This document shows, in pieces, positions 20,536-31,455 of a stretch of 64,000 bases of DNA. The notes below the pieces were generated by a model. It was not told the origin of the DNA. It searched no databases and saw only the letters and a program-made list of their open reading frames with translations. Source of the stretch: Zasmidium citrigriseum (lineage: Eukaryota > Ascomycota > Dothideomycetes > Mycosphaerellales > Mycosphaerellaceae). The translations under genes were made by a program, and so were the position numbers. Where the stretch lies: assembly GCA_002786025.1 (NCBI GenBank), contig NHNW01000010.1, positions 558,001 to 622,000 of the forward strand, written 5' to 3'. Numbering within the stretch: position 1 is the stretch's first letter; the number at the start of each line of letters is the position of its first letter.

Positions 20536-20937
20536 GGGCGTGGTTGCGAGAAGGACTGATTGACTTGGGATACCTTGTGGCATCTCTTGGAGAGACGACC
20601 ATTCGTAGATGATGGGCTCGCAATCGGGGTGGAGAGCTATTCAGGACATGCAGTGGCGACCTTTGAGGTCGCAGCTACCCTTCAGACTGCGCTCAACCTG
20701 AGGTGGAAGATCACGTCCGGGGTGGAGGGCGAACTTGTTGATGGCAGGAAGGAAAGATTGTTGTATAGGATCGGGTGTACAGCCTCCCGAAAGACTTCTT
20801 CATAACGACAGAGACATGTACAGGACAGGACAGGGAAAAGCACAGTACAGTAACATTACGCCTCGCGAGGCCGTGATTTCAAAAGCCATAACATATCATG
20901 TACACGCCCTCCTATGTCCTCTCATCGAATCCGATCA
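20536..20937. other. Convergent 3' intergenic region
   Basis: 402 bases between converging genes. No coding signal or repeat seen. Confidence 0.45.
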
Positions 20938-22962
20938 CTACTGGAACGCCTTATTCCCCTCCTCAACACTCGCCCTCTCTGTATACTCAGCATCCGCCTT
21001 CGCCACAACTTCGCCATCAACCGTCTCGTTGAACACATCAACTTTCGTAGTCGCAAACTTCCTCGCGCTGATCTTCCGCTCGAAGAGCAAGTCCAATTCA
21101 GCAAACGTCCGGCCTCGCGGTTCAGGGAGGCGGAAGAAAGTGTAGACGGCGCAGAGGAAGGCGCTACCGGCCCAGAAGAAACCTGCGAAGCTGCCCCAGT
21201 CCCAGGCGGAGGGGTTGATCATGTAGGGGGTTAGAACGGAGTTGATTATGCCGACGATTATGTAGGCGTTTCGGCCTGTGAGGGTGGGTTAGATGCTTGG
21301 GGGTATGGAGGGAGGAGGGAAGGGCGACTTACCCAGTACGACGGTTTTAATCTGCAGTCTGCGAGTCGAGAGTTCGGCCACGAGGGAGTAGCAGACCGTA
21401 CCAACAGTGAGCTGGTAGACGAGCGCCCAGACAATCATCAGAGAGCCCGTGGCGAGTCCAGCTTGTTCGCGGTGCGAGTCGGGCACAAGACCCAGGAAGC
21501 CCATGATGAAGAGCATGGCGCAGAGACCGCAGAGACCCCAAAAGTAGAGCGAGCGACGACCGATACCGAGGGACATGAGACCCCACGCGCCGAAGACTCC
21601 CACCATGTTGATGGCATACTGACCCATCGCGAAGCTGTACGAGTTCTCCTGGCTGACACCCGCGCTTTCGAGAAAGTAGGTGCTGTAGTTCGAGAACGAG
21701 TTACCGGCAAGCTAAACCCCACAGTCAGTATCATCCACAACGTAGATAGTAGATGAGAACTCACATTCTGAATCGCCCAAGCCATACACACAATCTCCGT
21801 CCTCCTCAAATCCGTCCCCTTAAAACAGTCCAAATACGAAGCACCCTTGGTAATCTTCTTCTCCAGCGCGGTGGTATGGACCATCATAGCAATAGTCTCA
21901 TCCGGGTTGAAATCCGTCTCGCGGTTCAAGCTAGTAAGACGAAGGAGGGCTTTCTTCGCGTCTTCGAAGCGTTCGCGTCGGACGAGCCACCAGGGGGATT
22001 CGGGGGCGAAGGCTACGCCGATGAGGAGCGGGACGGGCCACATCCATTGGAGGGCGTAGGGGATGCGGTAGGCCCATTCGTCGGTGCGGTGCAGCATGGC
22101 GCGGATTACACCTGTATGGAAGGTTAGCGAATGTCTGAGACGCCATAAGATGGACTTGATACCGATAGCGATGAGCTGGCCCAGGCCCCAGCAGAGGTTG
22201 ACGTAGCTAGGGTATCGTTAGTCAATGCTTCATGGATTGTTAGATTAGAGGCTTACGTGGTGAGATATCCTCGCAGGGCGATGGGGCAGACCTCAGAGGC
22301 GTAAGTGATGGTGAGAGTCTGGAAGACGCCCCACGGGATACCACAGAGGATCTCTCCTGCTAGAAGGGTCTGGATGTTGGGGGCTGTGAAGAAGATGGAG
22401 ATGAAGGCGATGATAAGGACGAGCGAGCCCATAACTGTCTTTCTGTATCCGAATCGTTCGCTGACGTAGCCGTTGATCATAAGGCCGATCTGGTACGAAG
22501 GTCAGCAATCGTCGGGTAGTTGGTCGAAGTGGTTTTGGTTACCATCTGGCCAACGTTGGCACCGTTGCTCAGACCTGCCTGCCAGGGTGCAGGGATCTGA
22601 TAAGTGCCATCATCGAGCTGGACACCGTACTTCTGGTTGAAGACATCGAAGGCATAGAAGTTGTTGACAAGGGCGACCTATCAACTTATCAGTCTCTTCT
22701 ACACTTCGACTCTGTGATTTGAGTAACTCACTTGGAAACCCTCCATAGCAATACACGTTGAGATGAGGACCGACCAAGCGGCGGCTTTTGGATAGAGCTT
22801 CAGACCTTGCATTAAGGTCATCTTCTGCTCGTTCTCAGACGCCTTCTTCGCATCGAGCATAGTCTGTTGCATGCTCTTGGTCGCCTGCAACTCGTCCTCG
22901 ACGGGGAAGTGGAGAGGCCCGCCGGCCTTCTCCGACTCGGTTTGCGCATTATCTTGAGCCAT
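20938..22962 (-). CDS. MFS alpha-glucoside (maltose)-type permease
   Basis: Proton-coupled disaccharide permease of the Mal11/Agt1 branch of the sugar-porter family, plasma membrane. Seven exons (22962-22732, 22677-22543, 22489-22257, 22206-22163, 22111-21765, 21711-21333, 21275-20938) give 568 residues. Markers: the cytosolic N-terminus with LKLYPKAAAWS before TM1, CIAMEGFQVALVNNFYAF, ERFGYRKT loop, CGIPWGVFQTLTITYASEVCP, PESPWWLVRRERFEDA after TM6, GIGRRS, and the PEPRGRTFAELDLLFE motif after TM12. All six introns have GT-AG borders and 42-66 nt lengths. A purine-rich plus-strand tract right of the start (22980-23045) means a pyrimidine-rich leader. No maltase or regulator gene lies beside it. 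Confidence 0.9.
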
Positions 22963-23767
22963 AACTGCCTTCGATACCACAGTAAAGATAAGACAGAGAG
23001 AGATAGAAGAGGTGAAGTCAAAGAGTGAGGAAACAAAACAAGAAGAATCCACTGCCGATCACCCACCTTTTCAACACACCCACTCGCCAACTGGTGCACA
23101 ACGCTAGGCCATGTGGAAGAACTCGGTCGCGTGCGCCGCACGTTGCCAATCGCCGAGTATGGACCGTTTTTTCTGTAGAAGTGCTTGGAAGAGATTCGTC
23201 CCGCATGTGATTGGTGACCAGGAACATCGTTTTCCCCAGACCCAGCGAGCACGCGGCGACTGGGGTAGCGCACGCGGAGAAATCTAGATCTCCTCATTCG
23301 CCCACTCGATTGCCGGGACAAGCATTGGCAGTGTTGGCGGTGGTTGGCGCGTCTCGTTTGAGGAAGCCGGGGTTCTTGCGGCATCTGTTCACTTCTTCTG
23401 GGTCACGAGAGAGTCGATGGTTTCGCCGACGAATTGCTGGATTTCGTGATCGGGAGGAAAAACGAGAGACCGAGGGCGAAAGAATTCGCCGACGCTTGGG
23501 TCGAATAGTACAGTCGTTTCTATATCTATACAGGTTATGTCCAGTGGTGTATCTGTCGGTGGAGAGCCACCAATGTCGGCTCCGCTCTATGGAAAGGCAG
23601 TCATCCAGGTTCTAAGCCCCATGTCTATGGTCCAGTAGTCGAGGAGTGCTGCTGTTAGCCGAGGCAGCTCAAGCAGAGTCCGCCCGTGGTCCTTCATGTC
23701 CTTCGACTCTTTTGAGACGTTTGGCTTTTGATAGTAGTAGTGAAGAAGAAGTCATTCCCTTCCTCTT
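22963..23767. other. Intergenic region, permease promoter and GT31 3' end
   Basis: The left 80 bases form the pyrimidine-rich leader of the permease gene (minus strand). A plus-strand open frame (23211-23615) has no recognisable features. Confidence 0.4.
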
Positions 23768-25343
23768 TCATGTCACTGCCCATCCGTCTATGCCCCAGCA
23801 ATGGTCCAGCTTCTTCGACCAATCCTTGATCCTTTCAGCCATCCAACCTGACGAAGTGGCGTCGTCTCGCTGGCCCATTCGAGGTTCCATTCCTGTTGAG
23901 CATCCATCCGGGCCGACTGCATATTGCAAACAGCTCTTGTTCTCGACACAGAGTTCTCTGCATTCGTCTAGGCTGACTCCATTGGTGTCCGGCTCGGGAT
24001 GCTCGGGCGTGTTGTTCCAGGCATTCCGTGGCGATGTGATGTTTGGCAGCACGTACAGCTTGAAGGTGTCCCGATGGTGCAGCACGTTGCTCATGTCGTC
24101 GCCCCAAATACGGAAAGGTAGGCCTCGTTCTTGGTTGTGCTTCTGCTTCTTAAGTATCGATCGAATCCAGGTTTGTTCAAACTCCCAGAAGTCTCGCACT
24201 TCATAGGGGGCCAAGTGGTGATATGACATGGCAGGTGTGCACCAGAGAGCCTTATCAGCTTTACTGTCGGTCCAGTCCAACGAAAATGATGGATTGCCGC
24301 CCTGGAATTGTGGCCAGCTCCACGTCAAATCCACACCGGCATCATGTAGCGCCTTTCCAAGCACACAGTCGCCCGCCCAGTGGCCGGCTGTCCAGTCGTG
24401 CCACTGCGTGGTCTGCGAATTGTAGATCTCCGCGCCCTTCTCCATGGCCGGCTTTGACATGACGAATGCTGAGCCTCCATGCGCGAATACATCGTCGCCG
24501 ATCATGACTTCACTACCGTAGTAGAGAGGCTTTTTGGGATCCAGTTTCGGGATCCATTGTAGCAAGTTCGACCAAACAAGATAGGTATCTGGTTCGACGA
24601 AGACGTACCATTTCTTGTCCGGATGAAGTTCCAGGGTCCGATTTATCATGGGTAGGAACTTCCACTTATCCAGACTCCATCCGGGATTGTCGTTCTTACC
24701 AACAGGTCCGCTCTCGAGACTCACTTTACCAGACAACTCGTCTTCGTCCAAGTTCTGTCGTCCAGCTTCCTGCACGTGGAGGTAGTGTCGAAAGTCTTTG
24801 TTGGTCGTCTTAATGTCATCTGGGATATCTCTGAGGACATCGTGAACTTGGTGGCCACGAAACTCTTCGGCAAAGTCGGAGAAGATGACGAGATTAGGGT
24901 AGCATGCGAACTATAATATATAAGAGTCAGCATGGTCATCCCGGCATGAAGTCGATGGTGGTTAGACGTACGGTCGTGTTTAGGTGAGCAGGCAGTTTAT
25001 CTTTGATCTCTGTCGCTCCCGTTCGCATAACAACGAGAACATCTTCGCCGCCTTTGAGTTGCTGGCAGGGAATGGTCGATTCGTTGTACGCGGTCACGTG
25101 GTGCGTATTCGGTTTTGGTGGTTGCTTCTGAGAGCCGTGCGCAAGGTCGGGCAAAGGCTCGTCTGAAGCTTTCTGCGGTGTGTCTTGGCTCGCGTCTTCA
25201 GGTTGCTGTTGGCCCGTAGAGATTGGTAGTTTCCATCTCGGGAGTGACGGGAAGCTGGAAAGGTGGATCACGATTAGAAAGGTGAGCGCCAGCGCTCCGA
25301 AGATGGCGACCTTTGGCGCGCGGCCGAGGTGGGAGAAGATCAT
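23768..25343 (-). CDS. Type II membrane glycosyltransferase, family 31-like (C1GALT/fringe type)
   Basis: Golgi-type glycosyltransferase. Two exons (25343-24972, 24910-23768; 61-nt intron) encode 504 residues. A basic cytosolic start is followed by one transmembrane helix (about residues 12-30, VAIFGALALTFLIVIHL), then a Pro/Gln/Ser-rich stem. The catalytic part shows LVIFSDFAEEF, the helix WKFLPMI, and the metal-binding acidic strand WYVFVEPDTYLVW (an EPD replacing DxD, common in fungal GT31 proteins). It continues with FAHGGSAFVMSKPAM and AGDCVLGKAL. A C-terminal Cys-containing segment (DECRELCVENKSCLQYAV) looks like a small PAN/apple-like module. Donor and acceptor sugars are unknown. Confidence 0.85.
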
Positions 25344-26142
25344 GACATGAGAGAGCGAGCGGACGGCGGGTTGCGCGGAGGAAGCCTCGAGGCTCCAGCA
25401 AAGAGGAACAAGAAGGTCAAACTGTACAAGGCCGAAGAAAAGAGCAGCAAGGGGAGCGAAAGCTGGCGTTGTGTGTTGCGCTTCACCTCGCGCCCATCTG
25501 TGCGAATGTGGCGGGCGTGCCCTCAGGAGAGACGAGGATTGAAGGCTGACGCAGCGCCCGAACACCCAATCGGCTTTTGCCCTGCAGCCCCACCGTTGGG
25601 AGGCTTCCATGGCTTCCATGGGCTGTCTATTTTATCTCGCTATGATTTACCACAAGGTCACTGAGAGACTTCATGCTGGATCTGTCTACAGCTGCACACA
25701 CCCATACGCACAGTCTCATCTTCGTTGCACGACATTCGGCAGTGGTTGTTCTCAACTGCCGCCTGCTGCCATCCATTAGCGCCCAGGGTTCACCATACGC
25801 GGAAGAGCTTGATCATATGCAAGGTACCGCGCTCCTGGTAATTGTGCGAGCACCACTACCCTCGGTGTTCCGGTCAAACTGGAAGATGCCTCTAGCAATC
25901 CCCAACTTTTCCGAGAAGAGTCGAGAGAGCAACAAGGCATCCAGTAGCTTAGAGTCGCGTGCTCTCGTGGAGAGAGCTAATCTTCCAGTTTGAGCGGGAA
26001 AGGGAGGGTACAATTCGATCGAGTCCGCCAGCAAAGGTTGTTCAGCAATGTCTGCCCATGGCCTGTCCCACATTTCTTCCTTCATACATCCATTTTCCCT
26101 CGTCAACGACCACAGAACAGTCCCAAAGAAGCGAGTCGTCTC
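25344..26142. other. Intergenic region, GT31 promoter and Ku80 3' end
   Basis: About 800 bases. Overlapping short frames, none convincing; no repeat seen. Confidence 0.45.
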
Positions 26143-28365
26143 TCATCCTGGCCGCATGAACTCCCTTGCTTCTTCGTCGGTCACATCGCTTGCTTCGTGG
26201 TCAGACTTGGTGATCGGACGAAGCCTGTTGCGACGCACTTCGTACCACATCTCCTTCCGATTCCCACCCAGTTCTCCACCGAGTACCTTCTTCTTCAGCT
26301 CCTTGAGGAACTCGTTGTATGGACCTGGCTCTTCGTAATCAACCATGCTTTCTCGCATCACACGAATGCCTTCTACTGCACGACCGTAGCCAATGCTGCC
26401 CATGGAGTACCTGATCCAATCGAAGATGATGTATTTCAGCTGCTTGACAGCATCGTGTACATCTTCTAGCTTGTCTGTTGCTTCGAGAATCTGCTGAAAC
26501 TCCGGAATCGCATTTTGAGGATCAATACGCTTCGTCTTTCGTTTGGGATCTTGTGCCAAGAGTGCAGCAACGTCCAGGTCTGAGAGAGGCTTTGGCGCTT
26601 CTTTCCTGCTCCATCGCTTGCCTCTTGCCTTGGGTGGCACTTTCTTGATCTCGCCAGCCTTGATGACCTTGTCCAGAGCGGGCTGCGCCTTTTCAACGAG
26701 ATCATCCGGTGGCGTCGAGTATTTGGTCAAGATGTCGTGGACAGGTGGTGGCTCGGCCCCGGGAAAGACAGCCCGATGTTTGATGACTTGTTGAAGTCGA
26801 TGAAGAGTCGGGTTATATGTCTCGTCCATCGGAGCATACTCAGCTTCTTCCCCTTCGTCGTCCTTGCCGAATTTTGACAGATCCATGCTGTCTACGTAGG
26901 CACTCATGGCATCTTGCAAGTCGTCGTTGGGTAGGTTTCGGTGCACTTTCAACTCCTTGCCGCTGACAGTCAAAACACGGTCCAGAGGTGGGAACTTGTA
27001 GTTGCGAATGTCCTCCGCAAATGGTAGCTCGAGCTCATACAAACACTCAAACTCGGGCTCGATGTTTGGTGCTAGGACGACCATCTTTGGCTCTCTGTTC
27101 TCCTTCGAGACAAGACGTGCCACTGCGTACGAGTCTAGTTCGTACAACGCATGTATTACGGAAGAAAGAGCCATCGAGGCTTTGTCGTTGTGCTTCTGCG
27201 AGACTATGACATTTGCGCGGTCCATTTCCAGGTATCGTTGGTACTGCGAGAGTCAGTATGATCATAGGAATGTACAAGTGTAATGTCTTACTTTGTTCTT
27301 GTCAACAAATCCAACGATATCGAGACCCGCCGTGGTCTCGAATCTTACGACGTTCTGGTCGCTTTCCGATATGTGAACTGCGGTTCGTCCGTATTCATAT
27401 CCCTTAGATAGCTCATCGAGCTGCAGATCTCTCTTGCCTCCGGGCGCATTCTCGTCGTCCACTTGATACGTTCGAGTTCGCTGTATATTGGAAAGACCGT
27501 CGCCTTCTTGGGTGCCTCCTTCGCCATTCGAAAGTGTCGCAGAGCTTTGCGTCGCCTCACCAACCCCGTCACGCACGGCAAACGAGCTCGCCGAGGGCGG
27601 CGATGCTTTCATAGTCTTTGCAAATCGCTCGACGTCAATCGAGAGAGAATCCTCAAACATCTCTGGGTTGCCCAATGTGAGAAGCCCCTTGTATGTCGCA
27701 GTCGGTTTGGTCGACTTCGTCCTGGGGATCTGCAGTTCATCGACAGCTTGCGCAAGTGTGCCGAAGACTCCACCGCAGTCTGAGCAGAGAGTGCGAAGGA
27801 TCTCTTCATACTCTTCTTTCACGGACGGTTTCGATTCCTCCTTGAAGCCATAATCTGCATCGTCGAAATCGACTCCTAGAATGACAAGCTCGATGTTGTC
27901 TTCTTTCATCTTCTTGGTGATTTGCGACAGGTCCTCCGTTTGCATGGGTGCGCGCGCGTCCGTGATCAAGATGATCTTCCTGACATACTGAAGCTTCTTG
28001 CATTTCTCCCCTATCATGTGGATGGCAATGATCAGTGCCGATATCGCGTCTCCGGTGCTCGTCTGGTTGACGACCAGGTCGTTGCGCAAACGCCGGACGT
28101 CCGGCATGAGCATTTGGTTGAGTTGCTGGAAGACTTTGATGTTTTCGTAGTCTTCCTCGCCTTGCATCGGGTTTTCTGTCTCGTCCGTTCGAAGGCCAAT
28201 CATGCCGATATTTGCTGTCTTTCGTCCAGTGGCGACCGTCGTGGTGATCTTGTCCCAGACGTATTCCAGCGCCCAGTCCAGGTTGGTTTGCGTTCGGCCA
28301 TGATTGCGCTCGCCCATCGACTGCCCGACATCGACGATGTACACTGTCGCTTCTTTGGTAGCCAT
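26143..28365 (-). CDS. KU80: Ku80, DNA-end-binding subunit for non-homologous end joining
   Basis: Subunit of the Ku70/Ku80 ring that binds double-strand ends and starts non-homologous end joining; also acts at telomeres. Two exons (28365-27292, 27243-26143; 48-nt intron) encode 724 residues, the usual fungal size. The N-terminal von Willebrand-like domain begins ATVYIVDVGQSMGE (MIDAS-like DVGxS) with LVVNQTSTGDAISAL and KIILITDARAP. The Ku core follows, with KGYEYGRTAVHISE, VGFVDKNKVxRYLEMDRANVIV-like sequence across the junction, and MALSSVIHALYELDSYAVARLV. An extended C-terminal helical region ends near EEAREFMRPG. No DNA-PKcs-recruiting tail is expected or seen. Confidence 0.95.
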
Positions 28366-28722
28366 GATGATCAGTCCGCTTGATGACGGATGGAGAATAA
28401 GTGCTCACATTTCTATGAAGATAATCGAAGGGGGGCAGATGGAGATGGAGATCCTTGTTTGGCGAGGCAGCAGCGGGCTAGCGCCTGGAGAAAAGCGCGC
28501 TAGCACCGCAAATTCACGTGACTGTCAATGGGTGAGGCGACAAGTAAAGCGAGCGATTCAGACAAGTGAAGACAGAGGTAAAGCGACGTGCTAGAGTAAG
28601 TGAAAACAGAGGTGAAGCGACTAGCCAAAGCAAGTGAAGCAACAAGTAGGACGACAGGTGAAACGACAGGTGAGGCGAAAGTGAAGAAAGCATCCGTCAC
28701 GAGAACATTCTATTTTCCTACA
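28366..28722. promoter_or_regulatory. Ku80 upstream region with degenerate purine-rich repeats
   Basis: 357 bases between Ku80 and the 3' end of the monooxygenase gene. About half is occupied by imperfect AAGTGAA/GGTGAAGCGAC units (28530-28690). Confidence 0.5.
28530..28690. repeat. Degenerate purine-rich tandem repeat
   Basis: The clearest pair is AAGTGAAGACAGAGGTAAAG (28564-28583, extending to 28586) and AAGTGAAAACAGAGGTGAAG (28598-28617, extending to 28620), 34 bases apart. Shorter related units such as CGACAGGTGAAACGACAGGT (28651-28671 area) and AAGTGAAGCAACAAG (28632 on) follow. Confidence 0.65.
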
Positions 28723-30006
28723 CTAACTTACACTACCTCTGCTCAAACATTCGTCGACAGCCTCCACCAAGTTGATGTTGAACAGATTGTGATACTCCTC
28801 GTCCATACTCGTCATTGAGCCCTCCGCAGCAGACTTGTCAGCTTGAGGCATACGCCTTAGCTCCATCTGCTTATTGAGTCTCAGGACACCATCGATGCGC
28901 TCCTGCCGGTAAATCTGCCAGCCATGCAAGGCTCTCTGCAGTCTCTGAGGGCCCATATCTCCTTTCAACTTCTCCAGCACTCCAGCAAACAGGTAAACGT
29001 CCTCGAATGCCATATTGACCCCCTGCCCAGAGCTAGGAGGACAAGCATGCGCCGAGTCGCCCATGATCACCACTCTCCCCTTCCCATCCAGAGAAGACCA
29101 GTTATCTAGCAATGGAATAGTATACGCCGGCCAGAGTCGAAGTTGCTTATCCGGAATATCTGCGACTGCCCTTTGAACGACCTCGGGGAACTTCTCTGAA
29201 TTCTCTCGAAACATGGATCGAAGCAGGTCCTTATCGTTGTCGATCGGGGTCCAGCGTTCTGGCTCTTTAGGGTACTGACGCATGACTGTAATCATGACCT
29301 CGTCGCCGGACTTGCTCTGAGGTGCAGCAACGAACGCTCCAAGTTGAGGCATAACGATACCACTCGGAAGAGGATATTTGTTGCTCGGGTTATTTAAATC
29401 TTTTGGGTCTGTGTCTGGTAGTGCCATCTGTGCAGTAGGTATTGCTGCTACCAGGATCACGTAGCCGCCAAAGGTAGGTTCACTCCCTGGGGCAATGTAC
29501 TTGCGGACCGTAGAGTGGATACCATCAGTGCCGACCAGAATAGAGGCACTTGAGTCACTGCCGTCCGCGAACTGCCAGGTGACCTGCTCGTCGTTCTCTG
29601 AGACGACGTGAGAAAACCGACGGTTGAAATGGATCGGAATGCCTTGGTGCCGTACTTCGTTGAGGAGACTTTCAAGCAAGGCGTAGCGAAACGCTCGGAG
29701 AGCAGGTTTACCATACTTCTCTACGTCGCCATATGGGAAGGACTCGACAATGGCGCCAGTGGTTCCAAGTTGAAGATATGCCCTATCGAAGGAGTAGGCC
29801 TGGTCGAGTAGAGACTCATAGACGCCAATGGCTTCAAGGACTTTGAGGCCATTCGGAGTGAGCATCAATCCGCCACCAGTGTTGAGAGGTGCATCGCGGG
29901 CTTCGTAGAGGGCACAGGCGATGCCTTGTTTGTGTAAGGAAAGGGCGAGGGCGAGGCCTGAGAGTCCTGCGCCGACAATGGCAACGTGAACGTCCGGATT
30001 CGCCAT
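28723..30006 (-). CDS. FAD-dependent monooxygenase (UbiH / salicylate-hydroxylase-like)
   Basis: Class A flavoprotein monooxygenase that uses NAD(P)H and O2 to hydroxylate aromatic or related substrates; the substrate is unknown. Intronless, 427 residues. It has all three family fingerprints: the N-terminal dinucleotide motif VAIVGAGLSGLALALSLHKQ, the middle DG motif LVGTDGIHSTVRK, and the GD motif VVIMGDSAHACPPSSGQGVN. A hydrophobic C-terminal anchor is absent, so it is probably soluble. The start at 30006 gives the normal distance to the FAD motif. No biosynthetic core gene lies nearby, so it may be catabolic or part of a scattered pathway. Confidence 0.92.
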   Translation of the reverse strand: MANPDVHVAIVGAGLSGLALALSLHKQGIACALYEARDAPLNTGGGLMLTPNGLKVLEAIGVYESLLDQAYSFDRAYLQLGTTGAIVESFPYGDVEKYGKPALRAFRYALLESLLNEVRHQGIPIHFNRRFSHVVSENDEQVTWQFADGSDSSASILVGTDGIHSTVRKYIAPGSEPTFGGYVILVAAIPTAQMALPDTDPKDLNNPSNKYPLPSGIVMPQLGAFVAAPQSKSGDEVMITVMRQYPKEPERWTPIDNDKDLLRSMFRENSEKFPEVVQRAVADIPDKQLRLWPAYTIPLLDNWSSLDGKGRVVIMGDSAHACPPSSGQGVNMAFEDVYLFAGVLEKLKGDMGPQRLQRALHGWQIYRQERIDGVLRLNKQMELRRMPQADKSAAEGSMTSMDEEYHNLFNINLVEAVDECLSRGSVS

Positions 30007-30709
30007 AGCTTTGCTTCAATGGCCTGATAAGTTGCTCAGATGATGATGAATGAAGGCTGCACAATGCTTGAGATACGCATGCGTCTTCCGTGAAGAGAAG
30101 AGAGCCTCAAATACCTGTTGTACCACGACTTCCCATTTGAGTCAGAGGGTCGACTCATTCGAATCTGGTATATCTTTAGAGGAGCCTCAGCCATTGTCAC
30201 GGCGTGTCTCCTTTGACTTTAAGGCGGTCCATGTCCGGGCATCGCAGTTGGCAATCATTGCGAATTCAAATTGGAACCGATACTGGATTATCCCACGTCA
30301 CTGTACCGGCATACGCGGCAGGAAGGGCCATTGAGGGCAAGTGAGATGGATGTGAGCCGCGAAGAGATGGAACAGGGCGCGATTCCTTCGACGCGAAGTC
30401 TGTTTTCTTAGTCATGTGAAGAGGCCGAGGATTTGCCGGCATTGCATCGATGCTGTCTTCTTTCCCAGGACTGCCAACTTCTATGTCAACTTCTCATCCA
30501 GGCGCGGAGACGCAGAGGCATTGAAACGCTTCTTGAGCTTGTGTCGAAGCAGAGACTTCACGAACATGCGTCGACTGGCGGCGAGTCTCGCCATCAGAAG
30601 CTACCTATGACGATGATCTCACCATTCGACGCCAGCTCGCGTCTCCAACCACCTCGTCTTTCTACTAAACTTGCTCTTCCCATTGATCTCTTCACTAACC
30701 ACGGCCAAA
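30007..30709. promoter_or_regulatory. Divergent promoter region, monooxygenase / TMEM205-like
   Basis: 703 bases between divergent starts. Short frames only and no motif recognised. Confidence 0.4.
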
Positions 30710-31391
30710 ATGTTCTCCTTCTCACAGCTTCTTGACCCGAAGCCATACCACCTACTGGCCTGGGGTGAGCAATTGGCATCCACACATTGCGTTCAAAGCG
30801 ACTGCTGACACCCTCCTCCTCGGCTAGGTGGACTTTTCGGTAGCAATCTCTGGAACACCTTCGCCGCAGGGCCGCTGGCCTACAAAGCCCTCTCACGACC
30901 ATCGTTCAGCACGCTGCAGCAGACCATCTTCCCGCCCTTCTTCACCTTCCAAACGGTCTTACCAATCGCATTGGCCTTGACATGGCCGGGAGAAAGAGTT
31001 CTAGCATTGGGAGATGAGGTTGTGAGGAACAATGCTGGCTTTAAGGGCTTGCTGGAAGGCGAGAATAGGTGGATTGCTCTGGCTCCTATTGTGACTATGT
31101 TTGCGACCAGTCTGTTGAATTTGGTGGTTTTGGGACCTGCGACTACGAAGGTCATGAAGGAGAGGAAACATCAAGGTTGGTTCGCAAACGCTGTAGAGAC
31201 GTTGGGATGCTGATATGTGTGCTATAGAGACGAGGGACGGGAAGAGATATTACGATCCCGGACCAAAGTCGACTGAGATGCAGAGACTCAACTCTTCGTT
31301 TATGAAGCTACATGGTGCATCATCAATGTCCAATCTTATTGGATTTGTTGCCCTGGTGGCCTATGGATTTACTCTCGCCGAGAAGATCTAG
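30710..31391 (+). CDS. TMEM205-like (DUF4149) membrane protein
   Basis: Small polytopic membrane protein of the TMEM205/DUF4149 family, whose cellular role in fungi is not established (mammalian TMEM205 is linked to secretion and drug tolerance). Three exons (30710-30764, 30828-31175, 31228-31391) encode 188 residues. Family marks: a GLFGSNLWNTFAAGPLAYKAL first membrane helix, QQTIFPPFFTFQTVLPIAL, a hydrophobic ALAPIVTMFATSLLNLVVLGPAT helix, the loop ETRDGKRYYDPG completed across the second junction, and EMQRLNSSFMKLHGASS before the last helix. Introns are 63 and 52 nt. The stop lies only 64 bases from the stop of the converging wall-protein gene. Confidence 0.87.
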
Positions 31392-31455
31392 ATGTACATC
31401 GCTAGATGAAATGAAACAGAGCAAAGACTCGCAAAAATCAAACGTTCAAGACATC

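Noticed and set aside
23211..23615. 134-codon plus-strand frame upstream of the permease
   Set aside because: Arg-rich shadow-like composition, no family, no supporting splice structure.
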